A stretch of 64,000 bases of DNA from Serinus canaria (GCF_022539315.1 NC_066313.1:33331059-33395058); one strand, 5' to 3'. Positions 35,992-51,282 are shown, counted from the first letter of the stretch. Made by a program: numbers and translations. The notes: a model not told the origin generated them from the letters alone.

Positions 35992-36201
35992 TTAAACAGA
36001 CTCCTCAGGTTCTGTTTTGATTTCTGTAGATGCAGGTGTGCTCTCTTCTGCACAGGCAGGAGGGGTGTCTTCAGGTTCTTCTTTGATTTTAGGTGAGTCA
36101 CAGGACTCTTCTGTTTCTTGTTTAACAATGTCCAACATTATATTTAGTGGATTTTCTGAAGGAGTCTTGCTGGGAGACGGTGTGCAATCAAATGATGATG
36201 T
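35992..36201 (-). CDS. PCF11: PCF11 coding exon 16 (terminal)
   Basis: 210 nt including TAA. It encodes an acidic Ser/Thr/Pro tail with NPLNIMLDIVKQE and two IKxEP stretches (a SUMO-like consensus). Acceptor TTGTAG. Confidence 0.95.
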   Translation of the reverse strand, partial: TSSFDCTPSPSKTPSENPLNIMLDIVKQETEESCDSPKIKEEPEDTPPACAEESTPASTEIKTEPEESV

Positions 36202-39200
36202 CTACAAAGTGAAAGTCAATGTAGCATTAGCATACTAAAATAACCATTTTTAGCGTCTTATTCTTTTTGCCTTTTTTCAAAATGCAAATATGTTGATGGT
36301 CAGGCACTCAAAATCCAAACTTCTACTTTGTCAAACTTTTAAGAAAACAAATTCATTTTTTAATAGCATTACTTTTTTTTCCAATTCCTTAGAAAAGTAT
36401 CACCAAGCAGTGATGAAATGCTTAACACATTAACATGAACTGTTTTAACTCCCAAAGCATTAAAAATGTCACACACACACCAATACCCACCTACTCCATT
36501 GTTACAAATTCCTAAGATAACACATTACTCCACAAGAAATCCATCAAACCATGGCTATGCTTTATGACACACAAGCTGTCATGGTACTCACAACCAGAAA
36601 TGCATCTCAGTTAATTCTGTATTATAAACTTGCCATGCCCAAGGCCTCCAAGTCTTAGGCAAGAGAAATGAGCAGCACATTCTGAACACATCTGCTCCCT
36701 GCAAAGCGAAGAGATGAAGCAAACAAACTGAAAGCAAAATGCTTCCAAAAATATGAAGGATTCACTTACATTCTGGTAATCTTCATAACAAGATGGATGG
36801 TAAATCTGAAAAAAAAATTGTTATACATTTAAATATGTAAAAATAAATTATAGCAGGATCACTGATAACGAACTGAACAGTGTCTACTACACATTATCAC
36901 ATAATTCATCTAGAGAAACTCTGGTCTGAGCAGGCTAAGTATGGTATCAACTATACCTGTGACAAGACTTTGTGATGTTTTTTTAGGAAATGTTATCATA
37001 CAGAAGCCTGGTGAGTGCTGGGAATTATCTGTGCACAGCTGCATGCAGGAAGAACTGTGCCCATACCTACACCCATACACAGAGACATCTATTTTTCTTT
37101 GAGCACTGCAGTGTAAGGGAGAGCTAGTGAGCCCATAGCAATGACACCAAAATTTCAGACACTTCCAAAGGCAGAGATATTTATGTATTTGGAAGCCAGA
37201 AAAACTACAATAAGAATCCTTCAAGAGAAAGAGAGCACTTGCCACCTTCTCCTGTTTTTTTTTTTTTTCTGTAATTCTTCAGGGGTTTTATTATAAATTA
37301 GCATCACCTGTAAATAAGGTCAGATTACCTTTTCATCTACCCTGATAGCATTCTTCAAGTGCCACTCTTCCTCTTCTTCATCCCAATACTGTTCAAATTG
37401 TTCTTGGCAAATTTCACAGCTCTGAAAAGTTATTGGAATAACAGAGATAAATCATGTTATTGCAATTTGCTGAACACATGAAATTCGAGAACCTAGCAGG
37501 AGTCAAATAAGGTTCTTTTAAATTAAGTATATTAAGCCTAGAACATGATCTTTCCTCCACACTTTAAAAATTACTTTAATAATTAGTAAACCTTAATTAA
37601 AAATTGAGTATGGTTTGCAGAGAGAGAAAGGATCACCCTCTGGCCCTGAATACTCTTTGTCACTTGAGAAAGGTAAGCTTTACCCTTTAGCTAGTTAGTC
37701 TGCAAAGTATTTTGTAACAGTGTAATGCTGTCTTACTGTCATGTAAGACAAGCCATTACAGTGATTTAACTAGTTTTATTTCTGGCAATATCTTAATTCT
37801 TCCCCCTTAACCTGCCACTTCAAGTCAAACAAGGCAGAAGTTTTTTACTACTTTTGTGAAAAATTATCAACCCAGAGAATAAAGCACAAAAGGTGCTTTT
37901 TAAAATTAAAAAAAAGCCTTTCTGTTTCATAGCTAGTTTCTTAGAGACTTGGCACATAAAACTAAATTGTAATTCTAACATTTGTATTTGATTATGACAC
38001 CAATTCATCTACCAAAATACAGCTCTACTGGTTACTTTGAAGTTGTGGTATTTCTTTTTTCTAACGCCTATCTGCTACCATAAAAGAAATTTTTGTGTTT
38101 GAAAGCACCAAAATCTCAGTAAATCCTGTAGTTATCTGAATGACAACCAACCATCAAAGGACAAATCACTTATGCTATTTTCTCTACATAAACGTTTAGC
38201 AAATTAACACACTTTGCCCATTTCAATTTTGCTAAAACCCCACAATGCCAATGACTGTACATTTTTTTTTACTACAGGTTTCTACTACTCCTGCCCCTGG
38301 GAAGCAACCACTACATACACAAATACACAACCTATGGAGGGGGTACACAAAGGCCCAACTACAAAGTCTACACTTACTAACAAGAGTACACTACTACAAG
38401 CCTTTGAAAGACTAGATTCTTGCTATCTGGCAAGCTGAAGCTTACCTCCACTGCTCCAGCTGGTCCAGCCGGGACACTCTGAAACTCCTTCTCTTTGGCA
38501 GCTTCCTGTGTCTTCAACACAACCTCTTCATGAGCTTTTTCAAAGAACTGGCTTTTAGCACGCTCCTCTAGATCTGCTATTTCTTCAAATTCAATCCAGT
38601 CCTAAGGAAAGTGTTCATTCTCACTCAGACATCCCGAAGTATCATATTTAATAAATGCTACTTTGTTAAAACTGAAATATTTCCCACATGCAGCATCAGC
38701 ACAATGTACTCTTTCTCACAATGCAACACTTCAAAAACTCTTTTACCAAAAAAAATCTCTATCCTTCAAATTCCATTCACAGTGGAATGAAAACAGTGCA
38801 GTAAGCAGCTTTAAACTGTTTATTGTTCATCACACAATTGCCTTTTGTATTCTGGCAGGCATTTGCGGACTACTTGAAGTATCTAAGACATCACTGTTTA
38901 TCACAACCAACTCCTGTGATGATGCAAATTTCAGCTGCAATCCTAGAGCACATGCAGGAGTAAAACACAAAGTCCAGCCTGTAATTTACCCACACAAATA
39001 CTGCACTACTTACTGTTAAACTGTAGTACCATCTCCTGTGTGTAATTTTTCTGCTAACATCTTTTTCCGTCCGGTTCTGGCGATAGTGCCAATCTAAATG
39101 ATCTGCATAAACATCTGTCTGTGAAGTAGTGAATCTCATTCCACAGGAGTAACACTGAATTCCAGTGTACAGACGATTTATAACACTATCATAACGCCTA

Positions 39201-42200
39201 CAAAAAGAGAAAAATCTTAGCACTTCTTTAAAAAGAGACAGTAAGAAGTTTCTCAGTAAATTGCTTCACCTGCCTACAGTAATAGGGAAAAAGCATGGAT
39301 CTGCTCCAAGTTAAAAGTACACAACACGACTACATTTCACCCTGATTTTCACAGCACAATCAACCTAAACATTCAAAAAACAAAGGGCTCTTATTAATGA
39401 TTCATGAGAAACATGCTAGTGTTGTATCTCATTCCTACTAGCTTTTCTCACCTAATAATGCACAAATAGCAATGCCTTCATTTGGCCCAGCTTTACAAGC
39501 TACTACCAAATGGTATAATTAAAATCACAGAATGGTTTGGGTTGGAATGGATCTTAGGAGACCATCTAGTTCCAACCCCCCTGCCATGGGCAGGGACACC
39601 TTCCACCAAGTTGCTCAGGGCCCCATCCAATCTGACCTAAACACTTCCAGGACTGGGACATACACAGCTCCTCTGGGCAATCTATTCCAGCACCTCATCA
39701 TCTACTCAAGAATTTCTTCCCACTATCTACAGCAAATCTGTTCTTCAGCCTGAGGCCATTTGTCCTTGTCCTATCACTACATGGCCTTGTGAAAAGCCCC
39801 TCTCCACCTTTTCTTACAGTCCCCTTTAGGTACTGGAAGGCTATAGTAAGGCCTCCCTGGAGTCATTTCCTCTCCAGACTAAACCACTCCAACCCTCAGC
39901 CTATCTCACAGCAGAGGTGCTCCAGCCCTCTCATCATCTTTATGGCCTCCTCTGGAGTCCCTCCCAACAGGTCCATGTCCCCTTGTGTTGGGGCCCCAGA
40001 GAAGCACTGCAGGTGGGGTCTCACCAGAGCAGAGGGTGAGAATCACCTCCCTTGACCTCCTTGTCACACAGCTTTTGATGCAGCCCAGGCCTGGCTTCAC
40101 TGCCTATCACAACCTTAGTGCTGAAGTAACAACGCACATCTTTGTGTAAAGCTAAGCTTTCCCACGTTAAATTTCTGTCTTATTCTTTTCTCAGTTTCAA
40201 CAAGGCTGACATCAAACAATGCAGGTTTAACCTCCTCAGAAGCACAAAGTGACAGATAATCTTTTAAATGCTTTAAAGTGTCTTGGATGAACTATCTAGC
40301 TACTGCCATGTTGTTATTCCTACTGTAAGGCCATGCTACTATACGCACTGTCTAAGTTCTTCGACGATGAAGTTAGTGAGGTCTGGAACATTCTGATCTT
40401 CATTCTGATCATCATCTTCTTCTTCAGCATTCGGCTGGGCTGATGTTTCGTTCGCTTCTAGAAACCATGAAGATATTATTTTATCAAAATTTCCGTACAT
40501 CATCAGAAAGAAATTATGTGCTCCTAAAAGGTTTTTTTTTTTTTCAAACATTATTAATACAATCTGACTATGGTCAAACACAAGTGTGTAAGAGCTAAAT
40601 CAGTTATATTCTGACACCATTTTAAAAAAGCATGAAAGAAAATAAGCCAGAATTACAATTGAGGAAAACAATATTTCACCTCAGTGTTTGGCATTAAACT
40701 TCAGTCTTCATAGATACAGAAATATTTCCGAAGATGAAAAGACTCTGACTATTATCAAGAACAAGTTACAAAAGCACAGCACCACAGACAAAACTGACTG
40801 CTCTAGATAGCTGAAATGTAAATTAAACAAGATCCTAAGAATTTACTCAATCACACACACTGAATTCCTTCCCAAAAATAGAATTCAGTTTAAAAAAAAA
40901 CTATATAGGAGTTCACAGAAGTGTGTATACTCAAGATTTACACTTGAGCTGTGGATAAACTTGGTAGTTAGAACATAGTAAATCTACATACGTGCTGAAG
41001 TGGAATCAGTTTTAGACAATTTGAGGATCCCTGTTTTCAGCAGTTTAGCAAACAATTCATTCACATCAACCTGTCCAAGGTGGTTATCAGGATATGAATG
41101 GGAAAGGGCTCCTGGGGAAGAACACAGACATTCAAGGTGGCAAAAGGTTAGCATCAGAAATCGACTTCACTTTTATCTGTATATTTCACAACACAACTTT
41201 CTTGTTGCCTCCCATTTCTTTCATTTTTGTTACAAATTATTTACCAACTCTCTACTTTATCTCCTGTTTGGCTAAATTCTTCCCTTGAAACAGGGAATCT
41301 TTGTAACAAGATTTTCCCTTCCTTCATAATGTATTCTAGAGTGCTATCTAAGCTGGCTGCCCCTACACAGATCTCTACTGGATGGTGGCTCTTGAAATGC
41401 AGTATTATCCTGGATTCATACGTAGATATTTCCCCACACTCAATTTACTTCATCACCTAGTTTAACCTTTTATGATGTTATTGAAGTTTTTCACTACTAA
41501 CCACTCATACACTGGAAATGTTTGCACACCCCAGCACAGCAAGCTAGACCTACAGACTGATGCCTTGCAGAAAAACAGATCAAAACCATTTTTTTGGGTT
41601 TTTTTCAGCACAACTTTATACCCAAACCACATGGTTAATGAAAAGCCTCCAGAGTTTGAGAAAAGGTCCTTAAAAGATGAAGGTGCTACAGACACCACAT
41701 CTACAGCACCTTCAGTGAGGAGGCTTCCCTTAATCCACACAGGCCCAGTAAACCAGGACATGAAACAAATGTCATTTTTGTGGCTACCAGCGGATTAACA
41801 ATCCAAAAGAAATAAAAGGAATTTTGTTGTTACACACCTGCAGGGTTCTGGACAAAACCTCCAGGATTTGGCAAATATTGCTGACCTTGGCCATAAGGTC
41901 CTGCTTGAGCAGACATGAGAGAAACCTGTGAAAGTAAACATTTATGTAGTCTTTGTATAATAATGTGACTATAAACTTACTTTTCACATTTTATTATTAA
42001 CTTGTAGATGTTTCTCAATCATTTCACATATATTGAACTCCTTCCAGGAATGAACCATGTCAGTTAGGTATTGAAAAGACCACAAATAACTATATGATCT
42101 TCCCCCCATTCTAATTTTCCACTGGGAAAATTCAGACCACATCCTTGTTTTGCTTAAAACAAACAAACAAAACCCTACCAGAACACCTTTAAAACCTTTC

Positions 42201-45200
42201 CTTCTACTTAAGAGTCACATTTTCCAAACACAGTACTTCCTTTTAAATTGCTCATGTTCACCAAAACAGAGCTCCTCAAGAAATTCGAGGAACCGGTAAA
42301 TGTCTATCAATAAATGCCACAATTAATTCTTATGAGGAACTGAACCAGCATTTAGTACAGACACATATCTTGAAAACAAGACTTTTCAGCACATCAGCTA
42401 CAGTAAGCTGTAGGTAGAAAAATAAGTCTTTGTAACACATTTGTAATAAAAATGTTTGGAGCTTTTTCCCCCAGCTGGCTGCTTTCTGGATTTACACGCT
42501 GTTAAAGATTTTATCCCATTAGAGGTCTGCAGGACACATTACCTGCTTTTGTACATCAGTTAACTCTTCACATTCACTTTTTAACCCCCAGAATTAAAAA
42601 TGCTTTTTAAAAATCTCTAATCTACTGCAAGAAAATACATCAGTTTCACCACTGTAAAGTAACATTTACTCCTTTTGAAGAAAGCATTTCCAAGAGACAA
42701 CAGCAAAGACAACTGAACTGACAAAGCAAGATGGTGCCAAGAGAATTTTAAAAGACAACAGTGCAGCTGAGCAAAAAAGTTCAGCAATGGCCCTACTTCC
42801 TCCATTTCCCCAAGTTATGGGTATCTCTCTAAAACTGGCTTGTAACAGTACTAACAGCTGCAAAAAGACAATTATTATTGTGGTCCAGTCTAACTTCACA
42901 CCTCTTATAAAAACTCATCATGTATCATGTAATCACATTATCTTTTATGCTTTATATCGAATTCACTTTTGTTGAAATTTAATGAGAATATCAAAGGCTT
43001 CCAATTACCTGGTTTTGTTCTAATGTTGAAAATTATTTCAAAGACATATTCTGAACTATGAAGTGATTGTAAAGATCCAGTATTTTATCTAATACTTAAA
43101 AAAAGATTCTTGAAACACAGCAATGCATGTACTTCTTAAATTATCTAGTGACTTTTTTAGTTTTAAAGTGACTCTCAGCCTGTCAACTCTTTAGAAAAAT
43201 ATTCCATTTTTACAGGAAGAATTCCTGCTAATTCTCTAACAGAAACACTTCTGCAAGCAAAGTATTTGATGCAATCAGCTCTTACCTGATTACCTCCCAT
43301 TGGCATATTACTGAAATTTCCATATTGAGGACCATGGAGACCTTTTTCTTCGAAGTAATGTCCAGCTGCTCTCAGTGAGAAGTTCTGTGCTCCTGGGCCA
43401 GCTGGCCCATTGAAATTTGGTCCGGGTGAACCATCAAATATATCAGGTCTCTGGAACTGCATTCCATGAGCTGGTCCATTGTAGCCCTGGCCAGGATGTT
43501 CAACAAACGGACCTCCTTGTCCATATGGTGACATTTCTAGTCTTGAGGCAGGATGGTTGGCTACATTTTCAAAACGTGCACCCTGAAGGCCAAGGGGCAA
43601 GTCGAACCTAGAGGCTGGCTGGTGAGGTCCATCAAATCTTTGAGGTATGGCTGTTTCAAATCTTGCTTGTGCCTGCTGGCCAGGTGCCAACCTCGGACCA
43701 GGCTGTCCATGAATTCCATCAAATCTCTGCAGCAGAGACAGCTGTCCAGGCTGACCATCAAATCCAGCTCCATGACAGCCATCAAATCTTGGACCAGCCC
43801 GACCAAGAGGACCATCAAATCTAAGTCCACCAGCTCCCTGGTGTACTGGTCCATCAATCAACCTAGGACCTAGACCCGGCTGACCACGTGGTCCGTCCAG
43901 TCTCAGCCCACCACCTGAAGGTCCATGTGGCCCCTCAAACCTGAGCCCACCACTTGATGGCCCATGTGGCCCCATGGGCTGACCATGTGGCCCCTCAAAT
44001 CTGAGGCCACCTCCAAGTTGTCCATGGGGCCCCAATGGCTGTAAATGTGGCCCCTCAAACCTGAGGCTACCCCCTGGTTGACCATGAGGCCCCAAGGGCT
44101 GACCATGGGGTCCCTCAAACCTGAGACCACCCCCTGGTTGACCCCGAGGCCCCATAGGTTGACCATGAGGTCCCTCAAACCTGAGACCACCTGAAGGCTG
44201 ACCATGAGGACCCTCAAACCTGAGACCAACTCCAGGACCTTCAAATCTAGCACCACCTACAGGCTGCCCTGCAGGTCCCTCAAACCGCAAAGGCCCAAGA
44301 GGTCCCTCAAACCGCAGTGGGCCTCCTCCACCAACCTGGCCCGGGGGTCCCTCAAATCTCAGGGACCCCGCCAGCTGCCCTGGTGGCCCATCAAATCTTA
44401 AGGCTCCAGCTCCCCCTGCTCCTGGCAGTGGTCCATCAAACTGAGATGCACCTGTGCCCACCAAAGGCCCCTCAAATCTCATAGCAGCCTGTCCAGCTGG
44501 CCCATCAATTCTGGAACTTGAACCAGCAGCAGGACCATCAACAAAAGGACTGCCTTGTCCATCTACCCCAACCCTTGCAGCAGTCGGTCTAGGCGAGCCA
44601 TCGAACAGAGGTCTGTCTTCCATCAGGGCACTTATTCTCTGCTTTGCTTCAATACCTCCAAATCTTGATCCTGGACTTTCTGGAAACGGTGCTTTCTCTG
44701 GATCTTCATACCTAGCTCTTTTGAAACGTTCAGTGAATGGTGACCTTGGTTCGTCTCGAACACCTAAAAAAACCGGAACAAATCACATAGCCACTTGCTA
44801 ATACGTTGTCAGTTTCTTAAGAGATATAAAATAAAGTAAAATCACATACCAGCTTGCCCAAGAAGCTGTCTTTCTTCGCGATTATCAAACCTACAGAGTG
44901 CATCTCCATCTGTTTTCTGGAACTCTGCTGTGCTTTTCCCCTGTTGTCTGAGAGCATCTCTAAATTCATCCGACTCTCCCCAGCTGTCATAAGGATCAGA
45001 ACCTCTTGCTCCTTTAGTAGCACGCTGCTCTTCAAGTCTTCGTCGACTCTCAAGCGGTGACAGGTTTTCAGCAAATGGTCTTGTAGTGCCACTTACAGGA
45101 GAGTGTCTCCTTGATCTTTCTGCAAATGGTTCTTTTCTGTCAAACTGTACTCCCCGCTTGGCTTTTGCCTGCTCACATTCTATTCCAGAAAGCAATGCAT

Positions 45201-48200
45201 CAGGTATATGATAATCCAAAATATCATCAGGATCCAACAGATCAAGCCTTGACAATGAATGCTGAACTTGTGTCCTTTTTAGTTTAGCTTTATGTTCATA
45301 ATATGTTAATTCTGCATCCGACAGAAGAGGTTTCTTTTTCAAACCACATTTTTCCTCTGTAGGGCTATCCCAGACATTACATCTGTGCTTTCCTTCCTGA
45401 TACTGGAACAGCTGTCGGATCTGATGAGCTACCATGAGAAACTCATCTTGTGTTATTTCACCAGATGTTAAGCGGTCATTAGCCTGTAATATAAAGTTAA
45501 AATTTAGACTTCCAAAAAGACAAGAAGAAACCCCACACCTGTGACATTTCTATGAAGACAGATTTATTAGTATTACCTTCTTAAGTAATTCTCTTTTACT
45601 TGCAGATGTCAATTCTTTGGGAATCTGTAAATTGGCATCCACACTTAACCGGTGCTGCTGCTTTGGTGCTCGGGGTGATAGAATTCCTTTACCAGCAGGC
45701 CAGTTTTCACGATGTCTTTGGTGAGGGGATTTAACAAGTGCTTGGTGTTCATCATTCTGTTGTGAGCTGAAAACAAGAAGATACATAAAATATAGATTAT
45801 TCATTGTTCAGGATGTAATGGTTCCTACTAGAACTGATCATGGTAAAACATTGCTATCACCTTAGAATCTAAGTATGCATCACCTCTTTCACTAGTAGAA
45901 ACAAATTAAACCTATCAATTTTAACAATCTGAACACTGCCTCTCAAAGTCAACTATACTGAAGCCAACAGGAAAATTTCCACTGACTTCACACACAAGTT
46001 GTTTAAGAGATAGTAACTTACTTTTTACTTTCTTCCCAACCAGATTTCCACCTCTTGCCTGATTTGGATCCCTGCCAGTTTTCTGCATTCTCCTTTGGAT
46101 CTGGAGAAGCCTTTGCAGAATGCTGGGTGGCTGTCTCTTGGGGTCTTTCCTCTTGGGCTTTTTTCACTCTCCTTGGATCACGCACCTCTTGTTTAACATT
46201 TCTCTTACTAGAATTTCTTTCATCTCTTGCTGCTTGTGTGCCTTCTTCAACATGAGATTGCTTAGGGCCTATCTGACGTATCTTTCCAATTTTAGGAGTT
46301 GATGAAGTAGGAGATAAACTCCGAAGTCTTCTTTTAGGTGATCTCCTCTCTCGTCTTTTTGGAGAGTGTGTAGACGGTGATCTTGCCTTAGGAGAGCGTG
46401 ATCGTGACCGTTTTCTACTACTTGATCTTCCCTGCTTCCCACCCTGTTTTTCTGACTCCTCCGTAGTTGTGTCTTGTTTCTGAACAGCACCATTAATCAC
46501 TTTATTTCTGCTCCCTACTGGTCTATGTTCACAAGCCTTATGCTCCTCTTTTTCCTTCTTCTCTGTACTTCTCCTCTTTTCTTTGACCTCATCTTCCTTC
46601 CCTTCTGACTTATCCTGAAGATGTCTTTTCAGTCTTGGATCCCGCTTACTGATGTCAGAAACCTTAGCACTTTCACATTCCTGGTTTTTGCTGTCTTTAC
46701 TATCAGGCAGCTTATTTTTCAAAGGGGATGGGGATTTAGATTTTGCTTTGGACTGTTCAAGTTCTTTCTTCTGTGTTTTTTCACTTGCTTTTGATTTTTC
46801 TGACTTTGTTGAGTTCTGTTTTTCAGCCTGTGCTGTTTTGTTTCCCTTGGTCTCAGACTGACTGGTCACACTTGGTGAAAATTCTTTCCTGTGAGATTGA
46901 TCTTTAGTATGAGAAGAATGTTGACCCATTCTATTAAGCCGAGGATCCCTGTTCACTATTTTGATATCATGAAGTGGAGGACTTGGAGATGGTTTGTTTT
47001 TTTCAGATTGCACAGCAGTTTGATGAGGTGGTTTAACTGTCATATGAGGTGTGGGAGACATGTGTTGCTTGGAAGGTGCTGGAACTGAAGCTATACTAGA
47101 TGATCCCTGCTGAACACTAAGAGATACAGCCTGAAATTGGAAAAAAATCCAGCATTAATTTGTATGCCACAACTCCTACCAAGAGACACTAATATTCTGT
47201 CTCAAAACCAAAACTGTAATAGCCATGTGTCTTGAAAGTTACGAGCCTCAGCCATTTAAGTGAAAGTGACCCACTAACTGGTAATCATAAGCACTAAAGT
47301 AATGCAGTACCATTACAAATCAAATTCAAACACAGTGCAAGATCAATATATAACGTAAATGCTGCAAAATACGTAAATTTGGCACACGTTCCAATTACAG
47401 CGCTAGCTTTCCTCTATTTTCCTCATGCTCTAGGCAACTCAGCTGCCAAGTATCCTATTTTCACACTTCAGTTCAAAGATGTTTTATTTTGTATTGTCAA
47501 CTACCAACACAGCAAGACTTCCAACTACTGCTAGCCAAGAAACTGACTTTGCTCACAAAAGATCAGGCTCCCTTGTTCCTTAGGAACAAACATATTTGAA
47601 ATAGCCCAGCTCACTGTCAGTTGCAAGAGGCGAAGGATGGAAGATCACAGTCAGGTATCATTCTGAAGAGAGATTAAAACCAAACCACAAGAATTCCACT
47701 TTTTTTTTTTGTTTGTTTGTTTTGTTTTTACATTTCAGTGTAATACTTAAGGTTTCACAATAACAAAAACTGTTCAGGAACCCCAAATCACCTTGCATTG
47801 CTGTGGTAGTCCTAAAACAGCTACACTTGCCTAACATGAGCGAAAACAAATGTACTGTACTTACCAGTACAGTCAAATACTCTCCAAAAGAGAGACCCCA
47901 ACTATGAAAGTTTTATCAACTATCCTACTCACCAACTGTGCTTTAGTCTGTTCCAGCTCCAGCTCTAGTTTTTTTTGCTGAAGTTCTAGCAACTGTTTTT
48001 GCTTTGCAAGCAATTGCTGCCTTATCAGTTGCTCCTGTGTCAAATTCTTTTGTATTTCAGGAACAGCTGGAGGAGTAGAGGCACCAGAAGTGACAGCAGA
48101 GGTAGGTGCATTAGATTCCTCTGGCTAAAAACAAAATAAAGAAAAGTTACATTTAAAATCCTAATAAAATCAACTAAATCCATCTCCTTTCAGTGTTATT

Positions 48201-51200
48201 ATGATCTAGTACTGGGACTTAGTTCATACAGCAATTATAAACTGCAATTTTTTTGCCCCACTATGATTTGCCTGCTTTGACAGGTGTAGGGAATTTAATA
48301 TAAATTTCTCAATGTTCCAAAACCTAGAATTCAATTAGTAAATAAAAAAAAAAAACCAAACCCTTCAAATATTCTGAATTTATAAATTTCTCTTACCTGT
48401 TTACAAAGGTCAGATAATTCATTCTTAATATTCTAAATTGTCAAAAAGCAGCACACAAACAATGAAAACCACATGTATTACCATCTGTTCTTCCAGAAGG
48501 CAGAAAAACTTACCGATTTATTTAAAAACTTAGGATTCACATGGATGCTAGAAGTATTCACATTTGGGGGCAGAGGTTTAATTGGCCAGGCAGGATCTAA
48601 TGAGTTGACTCTGACATCAAGTGCATATAGTTTCTTCAAAGGAAAAATATCATCCCATGTGGAGCGTAATTTAAATAAACTTTTCCTAGTATTTTCATCC
48701 ACCTAAAACAATAAAACAATTCTATGGCTTGTTAAGTTAATATAGAACAATTTCTTAAACTTTTCTGTAGAACTTAAGATTTCATTCATTTCCTATTTCT
48801 ATCTTGCCATTTCAACATACTGAACTTGGTACACGAAATTTATAAGCAGTACAGACAACATATCTCTATCAATGGGATCAGTAACAGAAGCTCAAATGTG
48901 CAATTGTTGTTTCAAGGCCATTTGAAGATTTTATTGTGTATTACCATGCTCTGAGAATTTTCTTTCAACTTTTCCATTAGCAAAATTCTCATTTTACTGG
49001 CCCAACTTCTGTGGAAAAAAATACAGTAACAAAAGTATTGAAAAGGCAACCGCCTCTGAGACAATACATCATTCAAATATTTGTGCCAGAGTATAACAAT
49101 GACAAACAAATCAAGAAAAAACAAACTGAATGGAAAAAAAAGGTGTTTTGCTCAGCTGTTTAGTCACTGAAGGATTTTTTCCAACAAATGCAATAAAATG
49201 AGTATTAGCTAAAATGAAGTCAATTACTATTTCAGTTCAGCGGCAGAATTAGACCCATCTATATGTGAGTCACAGATCAAACGCACTTGTAGGACCAGAG
49301 GCCATTTTATCTCTTTACAAACAATTGGATTATCTCATGGCAGCTAAATTAGAAATTTACAGTAAAGCAAAATTTAGTTAATCTCATAACGTAAATGGCT
49401 CAATTAAACAATAAATGAAAAACATTAAAGGACAAAATACATGCAGCTGACAAATTTCAAAATCCCAATTCAATCATTATGCATTGCCCATATAGATGAT
49501 TTTTGCTGCCATTTTCAGATGTTACACCTAGACATAGAATATTCTGGAAAATTTGGAGGTTCTTTTTGGGTAAAAGCAGGAGCTTCAATAAAAGTAATTC
49601 ATACTTAGTAACTGGGGGATGATGCCTCTATACAATTTTCCATAAGAGGCTTCACTGAAGCTCACAGCAAAAAAGTGCAGGAATGACTAAGCAAACAGTT
49701 CTGATTTCAAGTGTCTAGAGATACCTTAGTGACCATTTACTGATAAAACCCAAATCTGTAACAATGCCTCTGCTGGAATTCTACTCACATCTTTTAACCA
49801 ACTAAGCTATTAGAAATGACTGCCTCTTTACACATCTAACTAGTGCACATAAATAGTTCTAGTTAGCTTACTGGCAAGTTAACATATAAAACTCTGAAGA
49901 TGAGTTATTATCCAGAGCTTGATCCAGCTGCAACTTTAAATGCAACTCAGTAGAAGAGCATTCACAATTTAACACCAAAAAACCGAGTAAATCTACCTCC
50001 ATCTGCTCTACATACAAGAGTTTAAGTTTTCCACAGACACAATCACAATCTATTCCTTACTTCAGCATACACTTTACATCTGAAAACCATATTTAAAAGC
50101 ATACTGGGATTTCAGATACTACTAATATATAATGATAAATACGCAAAAGCTTCATTCATCTCATTCTTATGGAACACCACTTTCTTCTAACATACAGGAA
50201 ACAACGGAAGTTAACCCTTCTTCTCTGATCCAACTTAAAACATTCAAGTCCAGCCTTTCAAAACCTAGACTTTGATATGCTTTTCTCACTGAGGAGTATG
50301 CACTAGGCTTCAAGATTTAGAGCCAGAATTAAAAAGGCAGCAGCTTTCAATGTTGAATGAAAATAAAACTTATTTATAATACAGTCACACATTTTAAGGT
50401 CCTCCTCTCACACAGCTGCAGCACTTTTTTCAGCTGACAGACCACCAAGAGAGAACCAGGTGTCAGTGCTACTCCCTCTTGAGTTTAAGCACTCATTCTG
50501 CACAATGTAAATTATGTAAATCAAACAAATCTAACTACAGGAGAGTGAGGCTTTGAGAAATCCACAAGAAAACAATTCTCAGTCTATTCTTGGCATAAGG
50601 ACAATTAACTATCTTAAACCAAAGATTCATAATTAATTGGTCTATACATTATAAAAAGTCCATCCAGCTAAACCATCAACAGTCAAAATCCTGTTAGTAA
50701 AATTTTGCCTGGACAGGAAAGCTACTGATGCTTACATACCAAATTAAGTAATACTTTACATCTTTCAGCTAACATGCTTGATAGCAGAAGGAATAATCTT
50801 TTACAGTATAGATACTGAGATTTATAAAAACCAATCAATTTGTATAGTTCACCACACAAGAAAACCCAAACCTGAAATCACGTACTTATTTTACCAGGAA
50901 CAAATTTTGCTTAGAATACAGTACTTTTCTAAAAGTGTATATACCTTTTCAAATACACAAATAAATGTTGCAACTAGGTTTTTAGTAAATGCTGTGAGAT
51001 ACTCTCTTCCCACATTCTTGACAATGGAATCCATTAGGTACATAACGGGCAGCTTCTCTGATGCGGGAGCCTGGAGTAATAAGAAGAAACTGAGAAGTTT
51101 AGTACAACAAAAACATACTTTAACCTTTTCAAATAAAGGGATTACCAATCCCAGAAATACAGACCTCTCTTTTTGGTTGCCACTATAAATACCAAGGGAG

Positions 51201-51282
51201 TTTGTTTGGGACTTTTGTTTATAGAAAAACTTAATATGAAAAATGGACACTCAGTTCAAAGTATAATGCAGGGGGTCTACCA

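Noticed and set aside
43417..44801. Long plus-strand and alternate-frame open stretches opposite PCF11 exon 8
   Set aside because: They are shadows of the Gly/Pro-rich repeat coding sequence; the FEGP frame has homology and correct splice phases.
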